In this document: piece after piece, positions 33,614 through 42,587 of the stretch
Position numbering within the stretch: the stretch's first letter is position 1
How the letters are laid out: every line of letters starts with the position of its first letter
Assembly (NCBI RefSeq): GCF_018494085.1
Contig: NZ_JABBFP010000003.1
Coordinates: 248,001-312,000, forward strand
Source of the DNA: Rosenbergiella collisarenosi
GTDB taxonomy: Bacteria > Pseudomonadota > Gammaproteobacteria > Enterobacterales > Enterobacteriaceae
Direction: 5' to 3'
Length of the DNA stretch: 64,000 nucleotides
Notes under the pieces: generated by a model
What the model saw: the letters and a program-made list of their open reading frames with translations, nothing else
What the model was told of the DNA's origin: nothing
The model's database searches: none
Translations under genes and position numbers: made by a program

Positions 33614-34510
33614 ATGAAAACTTCACGTTCGATCGCCTTTTCCCTCTTTACCGTTCTCTTTTCAACCATGATCACCGCCCTATTTTCTTCATCCGCGGAT
33701 GCCGCCATGACGACTCGTGACGAAAATATAAGCGCCCAGTTAGCGCAGCTTGAAGCATCAGTGCCTGGACGATTAGGGGTTTACCTCATCGATCCCATCC
33801 ATAACGATAGCTATTCATATAAGGGCGATGAGCGATTTCCGTTTTGCAGTACGGGTAAAGTTTTAGTTGTCGCTAAACTCCTTCATGACAGCCAAACGAA
33901 CCCGCTGACCATGAATATAGCGATGACAATTCAACAAAATGATCTTACTAATTATAATCCTATAACGGGACAGAATGTCGGCAAACGCATGACAGTTTCG
34001 ACACTCAGTCAGGCTGCATTACAATATAGCGATAATACTGCGATGAATTTATTATTACGGCAGGCCGGTGGCATCGGCGCAATTAATGCATTTGCTCGTA
34101 CATTGGGTGACCGACTATTTTTACTCACACGCAATGAACCGAGTTTGAATACGTCACTCCCCGGGGATGAGAGGGATACGAGTACCCCTTATGCGATGGC
34201 CCACACGCTTCAAAAATTGACCTTGGGTAACGGATTAGAAAAAGATAAACGCGACCTATTAACCCAATGGATGAAAGGTAACACCACAGGTAACGCCAGT
34301 ATAAAAGCGGGAGTTCCCACAAACTGGACAGTGGCGGATAAGACTGGCTCGGGTGATTATGGCACCACCAATGATGTGGCCGTGATGTGGACTGAAAAAC
34401 ATAACCCTATCATTCTGGTCGTTTACTTTACTCAGTTCCAGCAAGATGCACTGCCAAGAAAGGATGTTCTTGCAAAGGCCGCTAACATAGTGACTTCATA
34501 TATCCATTAA
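33614..34510 (+). CDS. Class A serine beta-lactamase
   Basis: Periplasmic penicillinase/cephalosporinase, 298 residues with a signal peptide ending SSADA-A near residue 31. Active-site motifs: S79-T-G-K82 (SxxK), SDN at 139-141, E175 and N179 in the omega-loop NEPSLN, and KTG at 243-245 followed by SGDYGTTND. The sequence is closest in type to the chromosomal CTX-M/RAHN/SFO-like group. The residue two after the nucleophile is Gly, where CTX-M has Ser and TEM has Phe. No AmpR-type regulator is divergent from it; the LysR gene beyond it converges. Spectrum cannot be inferred safely. Confidence 0.93.
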   Translation: MKTSRSIAFSLFTVLFSTMITALFSSSADAAMTTRDENISAQLAQLEASVPGRLGVYLIDPIHNDSYSYKGDERFPFCSTGKVLVVAKLLHDSQTNPLTMNIAMTIQQNDLTNYNPITGQNVGKRMTVSTLSQAALQYSDNTAMNLLLRQAGGIGAINAFARTLGDRLFLLTRNEPSLNTSLPGDERDTSTPYAMAHTLQKLTLGNGLEKDKRDLLTQWMKGNTTGNASIKAGVPTNWTVADKTGSGDYGTTNDVAVMWTEKHNPIILVVYFTQFQQDALPRKDVLAKAANIVTSYIH

Positions 34511-34737
34511 GCCGCTCAGGCAGCAACTTTTTGCTGCTTGGGTTTGATAACTAGTAATTTATTTCCTTAAGTAAAGTGTGAATATTAGTAATAAGGGGCA
34601 GTTTGGATATCGAAAATTACTGTACGTTAAGGTTGTTTTTTGTGTACCTGAGCTGTGGTATTCGGACTAGGTTGACAGGCAGTGTTGAGCGAAAAACGCA
34701 CGTTAAACGAACCGCTTTCGGTGCTTTCCGGGGGCTG
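34511..34737. other. Intergenic region between bla and lysR
   Basis: 227 bp without a gene between converging frames. An imperfect hairpin CAGGCAGCAA...TTGCTGCTTGG near 34517-34542 may serve as the beta-lactamase terminator. Base composition changes from A+T-rich to G+C-richer across it, marking the left edge of the block with foreign-looking codon use. Confidence 0.4.
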
Positions 34738-35622
34738 TCAGATTTTCAGCGTATCAATAATCACCCTTAGGGCTGGTGACACGTCGCGATGGGGGTAATA
34801 CAGGTATGACCCTTCAAGTGAAATACTGTAAGGCTGTAATACCCTGATTAATTTTCCACTTGTAAGGTCGTCGGTGACCAACTCTTCCGGAACATAGGCC
34901 AGCCCCAGTCCCCGTCTGGCCGCTTCAGCCTCCATGTAGCTGTCAGAAAATACCCACTGTCCCTGTGGCCGGTGGGTGATTTTTTTATTGTCTTGATTAA
35001 GCTCCCACTGATAAAGGCTACCGTCGGCAAACTGATACGCAATACAGGGGTGTGACACCAGGTCATCCGGGGTATGCGGAAAACCATAGCGCCGGATATG
35101 GTCAGGTGTTCCGACCACCGCCATTTCCATGCCGGAGGTGATCCGCACGGCGACCATTCCCTCCCCGACATCCGACCCAAGACGAATCCCGGCATCAAAC
35201 CGTTTATCAATGATATTCACAAACCGGTTTTCTGTGATTAGCTCCAAGCGGATATCCGGGTAGCGCAGCTGAAACACGGCAAGCCTGGGTAGCAGAACTT
35301 TATCAATGCAGTGCTGGCTGACATTGATCCTAACGGTTCCGGACGGAGTGTTGCGGTAATATGCCAGGGTGGCCAGCCCCTGATTCAGGGAGTCAAATCC
35401 CGACAGGGTTGCCTGGTAGAGCTGTTCACCAGCCTGAGTCAGCGATAATTTACGCGTGGTGCGAACCAGCAGTCGCACGCCCAGCCTGGCTTCCAGCTCG
35501 CGGATTGCCCGACTTATGCCGGACTGTGCCAGACCCAGCCGCTGAGCTGCCGCGGTAAAACTCCCTTCCCGAACAACCAACATGAAAAAATAGAGGTCGT
35601 TATAGTTTCCCCTCTTTGCCAT
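34738..35622 (-). CDS. LysR-family transcriptional regulator
   Basis: LTTR of 294 residues. Winged HTH at about residues 17-36 (GSFTAAAQRLGLAQSGISRAIRELEARLGVRLL), then a type-2 periplasmic-binding-like effector domain (TENRFVNIIDKRFDAGIRLGSDVGEGMVAVRI), as in the DsdC/AaeR-like TTT-type group. ATG at 35622 has AGGGGGA upstream. It is divergent from the hydrolase gene with 290 bp between and likely regulates it. Codon use is G+C-richer than most of the window. Confidence 0.87.
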   Translation of the reverse strand: MAKRGNYNDLYFFMLVVREGSFTAAAQRLGLAQSGISRAIRELEARLGVRLLVRTTRKLSLTQAGEQLYQATLSGFDSLNQGLATLAYYRNTPSGTVRINVSQHCIDKVLLPRLAVFQLRYPDIRLELITENRFVNIIDKRFDAGIRLGSDVGEGMVAVRITSGMEMAVVGTPDHIRRYGFPHTPDDLVSHPCIAYQFADGSLYQWELNQDNKKITHRPQGQWVFSDSYMEAEAARRGLGLAYVPEELVTDDLTSGKLIRVLQPYSISLEGSYLYYPHRDVSPALRVIIDTLKI

Positions 35623-35912
35623 CACTTCCCCCTGGAGGCATAAATTCGCTCAGTGGCCATACCTTAACCATTAGATTAATAACTATATGATATAAATGTT
35701 ATCTAATCACCCCCTCTAATCATCTTTTTTATGCTGAGTATAATTAGCGCATTGAAACGAAGTAGGCATCTGCGTTTTCTCCATGTTGTCTTTCGGCGCG
35801 TTTGCCCAGAGCATCAGTGTAACCCCGTCCACACGACGGCCAAGTTGACTAAGTAAATCACGTTGTCCGCCGGTTGTTCTGTATCCACAACCTGTGTTTC
35901 AGGAGATGTTTT
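35623..35912. other. Divergent control region, lysR / hydrolase
   Basis: 290 bp. LysR-type T-N11-A sites are probable but none is unambiguous. At 35793-35855 there is a 21-codon frame beginning MLSFGAFAQSISVTPS that looks like the signal-peptide end of a small DUF1471/YdgH-type periplasmic protein cut short by a stop; probably a gene relic. Confidence 0.35.
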
Positions 35913-37043
35913 ATGATTACGTTCGCACCCAAAAAACTGACAGCAACTATGTTGCTGTGTACCGCATTAAGTGGAGTCGCCAGTATGAGTTATGCAGCAC
36001 CAACTAATCCCACCGCCCCTGTGTCGGTGATTGACAAATGGGACAAAACGTTTGCACAAAGCAACAAAGTCGATCACCGTAAAGTGACTTTTCAGACCCG
36101 CTATGGCATCACGTTAGTCGGCGACCTTTACATTCCCAAAGACCGGGGCGATCGTCAACTGGCGGCGATTGCCGTAAGCGGTCCTTTTGGTGCTGTCAAA
36201 GAACAATCAAGCGGACTGTATGCGCAGACGCTGGCTGAGCACGGATTTGTGACACTGGCTTTCGACCCATCTTATACCGGTGAAAGCGGTGGTTACCCGC
36301 GTAATGTCGCGTCTCCGGACATCAATACTGAGGACTTCAGTGCTGCAGTTGATTTCCTGGGATTACAGAAAGAAGTGGATCGCACCCGCATCGGTTTACT
36401 CGGGATCTGCGGCTGGGGTGGGATGGCGCTCAATGATGCAGCTATGGATACCCGCATTAAGGCCGTGGCGACCAGCGTGATGTATGACATGAGCCGCGCA
36501 ATGGGCCACGGTGTGGGCGATGGCAAGGACCGTTATTCCACCACCGATCGTCGTGCTGTGTTGCAGTACCTGAACAACCAGCGCTGGAAGGATGCAAAAA
36601 CGGGTTCTTTCGCCCCTGGTAGCCATGATATCAGCGTGGACGAGAAGGGTAATGTCAGTGCATCTGACCGTATTCTTCCTGAAGCATTGCCGGCAAATCC
36701 TAACCTGGTACTGAAAGAGTTTTTTGATTATTACCGGATGCCACGCGGTTTCCACGAACGCTCCGTTAACTCTGCCGGTGCCTGGAATGCGACAATGCCG
36801 TTATCATTTATGAATATGCCGCTGCTGAGCTATGCAAACGAAATTACTATCCCTACACTTATCGTAACGGGAGAAAAAGCTCACTCACGCTATTTTGCTG
36901 AAGATGCATACAAAGCCGTCGGTAGTAAACAAAAAGAACTCGTGATTATCCCTGGGGCTAACCATGTGGACCTCTATGACAACGCTGCGGGCAAAATTCC
37001 GTGGGCAAAATTCGATCAGTTCTTTAAGACTAATTTGAAATAA
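35913..37043 (+). CDS. Exported alpha/beta hydrolase (dienelactone-hydrolase/YcjY-like)
   Basis: A 376-residue alpha/beta-hydrolase with a signal peptide (MITFAPKKLTATMLLCTALSGVASMSYA). The nucleophile elbow reads GICGWGG, where Cys replaces the usual Ser, as in dienelactone-hydrolase-type enzymes; Asp and His candidates are in TGEKAHS and GANHVDLYD. Start 35913 has AGGAGA upstream. It is divergent from the LysR regulator and followed by an MFS exporter, suggesting a detoxification or ester-use cassette. Confidence 0.8.
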   Translation: MITFAPKKLTATMLLCTALSGVASMSYAAPTNPTAPVSVIDKWDKTFAQSNKVDHRKVTFQTRYGITLVGDLYIPKDRGDRQLAAIAVSGPFGAVKEQSSGLYAQTLAEHGFVTLAFDPSYTGESGGYPRNVASPDINTEDFSAAVDFLGLQKEVDRTRIGLLGICGWGGMALNDAAMDTRIKAVATSVMYDMSRAMGHGVGDGKDRYSTTDRRAVLQYLNNQRWKDAKTGSFAPGSHDISVDEKGNVSASDRILPEALPANPNLVLKEFFDYYRMPRGFHERSVNSAGAWNATMPLSFMNMPLLSYANEITIPTLIVTGEKAHSRYFAEDAYKAVGSKQKELVIIPGANHVDLYDNAAGKIPWAKFDQFFKTNLK

Positions 37044-37084
37044 TCAACTGCGCTGACATCCTCCTGTTAATGGTGGATGTCATT

Positions 37085-37135
37085 AAGCATTCATTAGCTA
37101 GTAATGATGTACCTTGCGTGTAAAATTTCCAACAA
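37085..37135 (+). repeat. 51-bp inverted repeat, left copy
   Basis: Starts AAGCATTCATTAGC and ends AAATTTCCAACAA. It matches the reverse complement of 38531-38581 at 48 of 51 positions, with similarity stopping sharply at both ends. Between hydrolase and MFS genes. Confidence 0.9.
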
Positions 37136-37275
37136 TAGATGCGTCAGTGATGGTGAATTAATGCCGTTGCTTTTTTCATCGTACTTCACCTTTCATTTTC
37201 TGACGTTATTCCTGTGAATAGCGTCCGGCCCCGGCTTAACTGAAAACTGCCGGGGGGATTCGGAGTCAGCAATTT

Positions 37276-38469
37276 ATGACCACACCGTCGAGAGACTCAT
37301 ATCTTCACAAAGAGCGCGCGTACTGGAGCGGCGTATTGGCAATGACATTATGCGTCTTTGCACTAATTGCTTCAGAATTTATGCCTGTCAGTCTGCTAAC
37401 ACCTATTTCGGGAGAATTAGGTGTCAGTGAGGGACTGGGTGGCCAGGGGATCGCTATTTCCGGCGTGTTTGCGGTAATAACGAGTCTCTCTATCTCTACA
37501 CTGGCCGGGGGGCTCAACCGCAAGATATTGCTGTTGAGTATGACTGCATTGATGGCGATTTCCGGCGCTATTGTCGCGTTAGCACCCAGTTATCTGATTT
37601 ATATGGTGGGTCGTGCGCTGATCGGTATTGTTATTGGTGGATTCTGGTCGCTATCTGCCGCCACGGCTATTCGCCTGGTTCCTCAGCATCAGGTTCCCCG
37701 TGCACTGGCTGTTTTTAACGGGGGCAACGCGCTGGCAACTGTTATAGCCGCCCCACTGGGGAGTTATCTGGGATCAGTCATCGGCTGGCGGGGTGCATTC
37801 TTTTGTATCGTTCCGGTCGCGGTGATTGCTTTTATCTGGCAGTGGTTCAGCCTGCCGACAATGCCAGCGGATAAAGAAGATAAGCGTACCGGCACTGTTT
37901 TTCGCCTTTTTGCTAACCCTGTTGTGGCCGTTGGGCTTGCAGCCTGTGGATTGTTCTTTATGAGGCAGTTTTCTTTGTTTACCTACCTGCGTCCGTTCCT
38001 TGAAACAGTAACGCAGGTGAATATCACCACGTTGTCGTTCATCTTGCTGACCATCGGTGTTGCTGGCTTTATTGGTACCCTGATGATTGGCCTATTTTTA
38101 AAATCCGGCTTTTATTCCACGCTTATTGCTATCCCTTTACTGATGGCGGTCATTGCCGTCGCCCTGATCGCTTTTGGTCACAGCATATGGATTGTTGCAC
38201 CGCTGCTTGGCTTATGGGGATTAGTCGCCACTGCCGCGCCTACCGGTTGGTGGACATGGATCGCCAGAACTTTGCCGGAAGATGCGGAGGCTGGCGGTGG
38301 TCTGATGGTTGCCGTGGTGCAGCTGTCCATCGCACTTGGCTCAACAATCGGCGGATTAGCATTTGACCACAGCGGCTATCAAAGCACTTTTACCATTAGT
38401 AGCCTCTTATTGGTGATAGCGGCTGCCTTAGCTTTATTGGCGTCACGTAAAGATTTCCACCACACCTGA
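37276..38469 (+). CDS. MFS exporter, NepI/SotB-like (DHA1 family)
   Basis: Drug:H+ antiporter-type MFS protein, 397 residues, twelve helices. The motifs FALIASEFMPVSLLTPISGELGVSEGLGGQ, GRALIGIVIGGFWSLSAATAIRLVP and GWWTWIARTLPEDAEAGGGLMVAVVQL match the NepI (purine ribonucleoside efflux)/YdhP group. It lies exactly between two 51-bp inverted repeats and upstream of a decayed LysR gene that may once have controlled it. Confidence 0.85.
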   Translation: MTTPSRDSYLHKERAYWSGVLAMTLCVFALIASEFMPVSLLTPISGELGVSEGLGGQGIAISGVFAVITSLSISTLAGGLNRKILLLSMTALMAISGAIVALAPSYLIYMVGRALIGIVIGGFWSLSAATAIRLVPQHQVPRALAVFNGGNALATVIAAPLGSYLGSVIGWRGAFFCIVPVAVIAFIWQWFSLPTMPADKEDKRTGTVFRLFANPVVAVGLAACGLFFMRQFSLFTYLRPFLETVTQVNITTLSFILLTIGVAGFIGTLMIGLFLKSGFYSTLIAIPLLMAVIAVALIAFGHSIWIVAPLLGLWGLVATAAPTGWWTWIARTLPEDAEAGGGLMVAVVQLSIALGSTIGGLAFDHSGYQSTFTISSLLLVIAAALALLASRKDFHHT

Positions 38470-38530
38470 TGAGGAATTCCCTGCTGAGAATATTTACCCT
38501 ACTATTAGGGTTGTTAATCAGTTCAATCAG

Positions 38531-38581
38531 TTGTTGGAAATTTTACACGCAAAGGACATCATTACTAGCTAATGAATACTT
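38531..38581 (-). repeat. 51-bp inverted repeat, right copy
   Basis: Reverse complement of the left copy with 3 mismatches. Ends 43 bp before the start of the LysR pseudogene. ATT follows the right copy and also precedes the left one, which could be a 3-bp target duplication or chance. Confidence 0.9.
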
Positions 38582-38623
38582 ATTGGATTTATAACTACTG
38601 CTTATTAATGAGGGCTGTCTTTG

Positions 38624-39264
<641 letters not shown>

Positions 39265-39356
39265 AGTTATCTATTAATCAGCAAGGGGTGGCGTTCAGGT
39301 TTTTAATAAAAACAAGCATACTCTCCTTCATTCGATAAGTGACAGAAAGGTGCACA

Positions 39357-39509
39357 ATGAATACACCAGCTCCGGCCTTCTTTATTTTTAATGTCATCGT
39401 CCACGACACAAAGACGCTGAAGCCCTATCTGGAAAACGTCGAAGCCAGCTTACAAGGCATTCGGAGGGAAAAGAATGGTCTGGCAAAGGAGCTGAACGAG
39501 AGATATTAG
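39357..39509 (+). pseudogene. DUF1330-type protein, N-terminal fragment
   Basis: A 50-codon frame beginning MNTPAPAFFIFNVIVHDTKTLKPYLENVEA, the usual N-terminus of DUF1330 proteins (dimeric alpha/beta ferredoxin-like, about 95-100 residues). The second half is replaced by unrelated sequence and a stop, so it is truncated. Confidence 0.6.
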
Positions 39510-39524
39510 GCGTATCAAAAGGTC

Positions 39525-39767
39525 ATGGTATATGCTGGCCCCTCGCTACGTCGACGCGTACAGATAAGGCTGAATAAAGGTGAGGTTCGCAATGCACTTA
39601 CCCGAGCGGTCTTTATGTTCCGGTTGGGAGAAATCATAGATCGGGAGCTGGAGAATAAGCGCTATCAAGCCAGCTGTCTGACGTTGCTGACTGCGGCAAT
39701 CTCACTGTGGAATACTAACGATGATCGAGGCAAAGAATGGGTCACTATTTCACTAAAATCGGGGTAG
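39525..39767 (+). mobile_element. Tn3-family transposase TnpA, C-terminal remnant
   Basis: The 80 residues read [60 protein letters not shown], which is the conserved C-terminal end of Tn3-family transposases (RRRVQxxLNKGE ... AxxLWNT). The rest of the about 1000-residue transposase is absent, so the element is a relic. It lies at the junction between the acquired block and the icd fragment. Confidence 0.82.
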
Positions 39768-39794
39768 TTTTGGGGAAGAATTTTGGGGAAAGAA
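39768..39794 (+). repeat. Two tandem TTTTGGGGAA(A)GAA units
   Basis: TTTTGGGGAAGAA then TTTTGGGGAAAGAA, directly after the transposase remnant. The GGGG start is reminiscent of Tn3-family inverted-repeat ends, but no full terminal repeat can be recognised. Confidence 0.45.
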
Positions 39795-39803
39795 TTTTAC
39801 AGT

Positions 39804-39831
39804 AAAAAAACGGGCACTTTTCAGTACCCGT
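39804..39831 (-). terminator. icd terminator
   Basis: Minus-strand hairpin ACGGGTAC/GTGCCCGT with one mismatch (39810-39831), followed by a T run, 27 bp after the icd stop. Confidence 0.75.
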
Positions 39832-39857
39832 CCTTATTAATCACGCGGAGTGACTAA

Positions 39858-40032
39858 TTACATGTTAGAGATGATCGCATCACCAAACTCTGAACATTTC
39901 AGTAACTTAGCGCCTTCCATCAGACGTTCGAAATCGTAGGTCACGGTCTTATTGGCGATTGCGCCTTCAACACCTTTAACGATTAAGTCTGCGGCTTCAA
40001 ACCAGCCGAGGTGACGTAACAGTAGGTTTATC
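39858..40032 (-). pseudogene. icd: icd 3' fragment (prophage attachment-site remnant)
   Basis: The last ~57 codons of isocitrate dehydrogenase: [20 protein letters not shown] ... [17 protein letters not shown], ending TAA with the natural terminator behind. Upstream of about 40032 homology stops abruptly and stop codons appear. Phage 21 and e14 integrate at this place in icd and leave such a displaced 3' piece while supplying a replacement end to the intact gene. Polarity predicts the functional icd on the far side of the prophage, beyond 64000. Confidence 0.88.
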
Positions 40033-40400
40033 TTATTGTTCTAACTCACTGCCTGCTTTAGATTTTTAACTCTGAAAGTACCACTAAATTAGTCAATGTT
40101 TAGATCAACTAAGCCTATGAAAAGATGATTGGTTATTTTCGTTTTGGGGACACATAATTGTATGAAAAGTTTACAGAATAGTACTATTACTTTGTAATTT
40201 TTATGGTTGTGAAATACTGACCGCAGTTAGAAATAATTTTAATAGCTCTCAGCATGTCTATGCTAATGAAAAATATCAATTAAGATATTACTATTGACAG
40301 ACTAAAAGGTAATCTTTGGAGATTTTTCTTCGCAAAATCACTATCATTTGACTGCGATCTTGATATAATTAAATATTTAAATAAACATACCTTAAAGATA
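40033..40400. other. A+T-rich prophage end, no gene seen
   Basis: About 370 bp between the attachment remnant and the conversion gene. No open frame or RNA gene is recognisable. It probably holds the promoter of the 480-residue gene and part of the attachment core, whose exact limits need the other prophage end. Confidence 0.4.
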
Positions 40401-41843
40401 ATGAAAATTAGTAATAACGAATTATTTATAAATGACGATGTAACTGATGATGTTTACGAAAAAATCAAGTCATTCCTATATGGCCTAGACGATATTAAAT
40501 TAACAATTAAAGACTCATCGATATGCTTGGATGAATTTGAAATCCCTGACGCTGTAAGTTCTTTTAAATTAGATGGTTGCTCATTTAAAACCCAAACTAA
40601 AATATCAAATTTAAATTACGGCAGGAGTTTTTCAATAAGGAATTGTAAAAAAAAATTCTTTACAGGAAATGTAACAATACAAAATATCCATTGTACTGAA
40701 TTTAATATTGTAGAAAACTACGGTCATGATCCTTTCGATTCACTCTCACCTTTTATAGAAGATTGTACTATCGATTATCTAACTTGCAATATAGCCCAGC
40801 CACCTTTTTTTACAAGAGTTAATTTCAAAAAAAAATTAAAAATAAACTCAGCAGAAACAGATGGAGATCATCAATTAGTTTTCAAGGAATGCAAGTTCCA
40901 CCGTAACAGTGAAATTTTTATAAACTCACCAAGCCCAGTTGTTTTAACTATACAAAATTGCAGTTCTTCAGATGAGATAGACAATTATAATAGTGCGTTT
41001 TTTAATGCCAGTAACATAGTTATTGTAAAATCTCTATTTATATCAAACTCAAATTTAAAAAATTTTACTTTTTCATTTTTTTCGATCGAATTAAAAGAGG
41101 TTGAAATAGAAAACTCAGATATTGGAGTACTGGAGTTATCAACTATCGACGATAATTCAAATAAAAAAAATACAATATACAATATGAGAATAACCGATTC
41201 ATGCGTACAAAAGTTGAACTTAAAAAATAGAGAGTTAATCCATGAAATTGATTTTTCTAATACTTATTTTCATACCCCACCTATAATACATGGTTCAAAT
41301 ATACCAGAAGGAAGTATAATTCCCGATAGAAAATATTTCATAGGGAAAAATGGTGTGAATGATGCATCACGTTATCGCGCATTAAGATTCATTATGGAGT
41401 CACAGAGAAACCGTGATCTTGAAGGTATGTTTTTCTCTCTGGAGCAAGAAAGCCTACTTAACTCTAAAACAAAAACAAAAAAATACCTTAGTGTAAGTTA
41501 TTTATATTATATACTGTCAGATTACGGCACTAATTATCGTACACCACTGTTTATTTTATTAACCTCAATACCATTATTCACCATCATTTACTCAATGGTT
41601 AACTCTACTACACTATCGATTAATCTACCTTTAGACTGGAAGTTAATAACACAATCATTTATCATGGCGTTAAAACAAACCTTCCTTCCTTTCGACTTAC
41701 TCAGAAACAATAATATGGTATCTGATGGAGCCCCTGGAACACACATTGCTCTAATTCTTATTAGCCTAGTTAATAGTATTTTTTCAGTCTCTCTTTTAGC
41801 TCTCTCTGGATTGGCTCTTCGATGGAAGTTCAAAAGAGGATAA
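40401..41843 (+). CDS. Prophage-end protein: repeat-rich N-terminal part plus two C-terminal membrane helices (unknown)
   Basis: A 480-residue protein in DNA far richer in A+T than its surroundings and on the opposite strand to the late genes. Residues ~1-320 look like an irregular beta-helix or degenerate pentapeptide-like repeat (short hydrophobic strands ending in NC/NS, for example SFSIRNCKKKFF, VVLTIQNCSS, EVEIENSDIG). Residues ~325-355 are a charged amphipathic helix (RALRFIMESQRNRDLEGMFFSLEQE) as found before the membrane part of pentapeptide-repeat channel-like proteins. Helices at ~382-401 and ~449-473 flank a semi-hydrophobic loop. Position next to att is typical of morons. No known name; membrane effector or superinfection exclusion is a hypothesis. 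Confidence 0.6.
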   Translation: MKISNNELFINDDVTDDVYEKIKSFLYGLDDIKLTIKDSSICLDEFEIPDAVSSFKLDGCSFKTQTKISNLNYGRSFSIRNCKKKFFTGNVTIQNIHCTEFNIVENYGHDPFDSLSPFIEDCTIDYLTCNIAQPPFFTRVNFKKKLKINSAETDGDHQLVFKECKFHRNSEIFINSPSPVVLTIQNCSSSDEIDNYNSAFFNASNIVIVKSLFISNSNLKNFTFSFFSIELKEVEIENSDIGVLELSTIDDNSNKKNTIYNMRITDSCVQKLNLKNRELIHEIDFSNTYFHTPPIIHGSNIPEGSIIPDRKYFIGKNGVNDASRYRALRFIMESQRNRDLEGMFFSLEQESLLNSKTKTKKYLSVSYLYYILSDYGTNYRTPLFILLTSIPLFTIIYSMVNSTTLSINLPLDWKLITQSFIMALKQTFLPFDLLRNNNMVSDGAPGTHIALILISLVNSIFSVSLLALSGLALRWKFKRG

Positions 41844-42032
41844 ATCATACATATGTATTAAAAATTACCATTAACTAAAAGGGGAAGTTATATGTTCATA
41901 TTTCAGTCAATCACCTCTTTTTAGCTATGAGTTATTACTCATTGCTAACTTTTCATACCGAAGATAGTGATTATAAACATATAACTCTCCATTATGGGGT
42001 GTCAGAGGTCGAAGTTTGGGGATAAGTATGAC
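41844..42032. other. Gap between conversion gene and tail fibre assembly gene
   Basis: 189 bp, A+T-rich, between converging genes. No gene or strong terminator recognised. Confidence 0.35.
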
Positions 42033-42587
42033 TTAAACAGGTTGTTCTGGCCATATCACTGCATCAGTATTAAGCTCTACCCGGCTAAGCATTACTCGAT
42101 ACCTTTTCCACTCTTTCAATCTCTGTGTCTCTTCTTCAGTCGCTATTTCTAGATCTAGGGCATCTTGTAACGGCGCTATTTTCTCTGCGGCGATTTTGAT
42201 TAATTTTCTCTGCTGGTCGGTGGCTCGCTCGAGACGATCTGTATCGCTTAGCTCTCTTTCCACAACTTTTTCATCAACGTAGATCCACCCCCCCGTAATA
42301 TCAGCACGGCGATTTTGTGGGGTATCTTTTAGCTCGGTTACACTCATGCCTTCTGGCCAGAGACTGGACACGTCATTACCTGTTTCTGCACGGGTGATCA
42401 TGCGGATGACGTTGTTTGCGTCAAAGCACAACTTCATTGTATCTTGCCTAAATCTCTTTTGGCATTCATACCAATCTTGGCCATCTGCCGATTGTAGGTA
42501 AATTACCCCACATTCCTCGGAGAGGCTTAACTGCTCAGGTGTACTTGGGTGTACTTTTTCGAAGTTTTTGATAGTGAGTAATTTCAT
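42033..42587 (-). CDS. Tail fibre assembly protein (Tfa/gpG-like)
   Basis: A 184-residue chaperone of the Tfa family. The N-terminal half is variable; the C-terminal half has the usual SDTDRLERATDQQRKLIKIAAEKIAPLQDALDLEIATEEE...LKEWKRYRVMLSRV helix pattern and ends with the conserved WPEQP. It folds or trimerises the fibre tip encoded directly upstream (stop and start adjacent). Confidence 0.88.
   Translation of the reverse strand: MKLLTIKNFEKVHPSTPEQLSLSEECGVIYLQSADGQDWYECQKRFRQDTMKLCFDANNVIRMITRAETGNDVSSLWPEGMSVTELKDTPQNRRADITGGWIYVDEKVVERELSDTDRLERATDQQRKLIKIAAEKIAPLQDALDLEIATEEETQRLKEWKRYRVMLSRVELNTDAVIWPEQPV

Noticed and set aside
33614-35622. bla-ampR pair
   Set aside because: The LysR-family gene converges with the beta-lactamase instead of being divergent and is not AmpR-like; it faces the hydrolase promoter.
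39768-39794. Intact Tn3 terminal inverted repeat
   Set aside because: The G-rich tandem units are too short and do not match a 38-bp Tn3-type end; no partner repeat was found.
39804-40032. Functional second isocitrate dehydrogenase
   Set aside because: Only the last ~57 codons are present without a start or catalytic residues; it is best explained as an attachment-site fragment.
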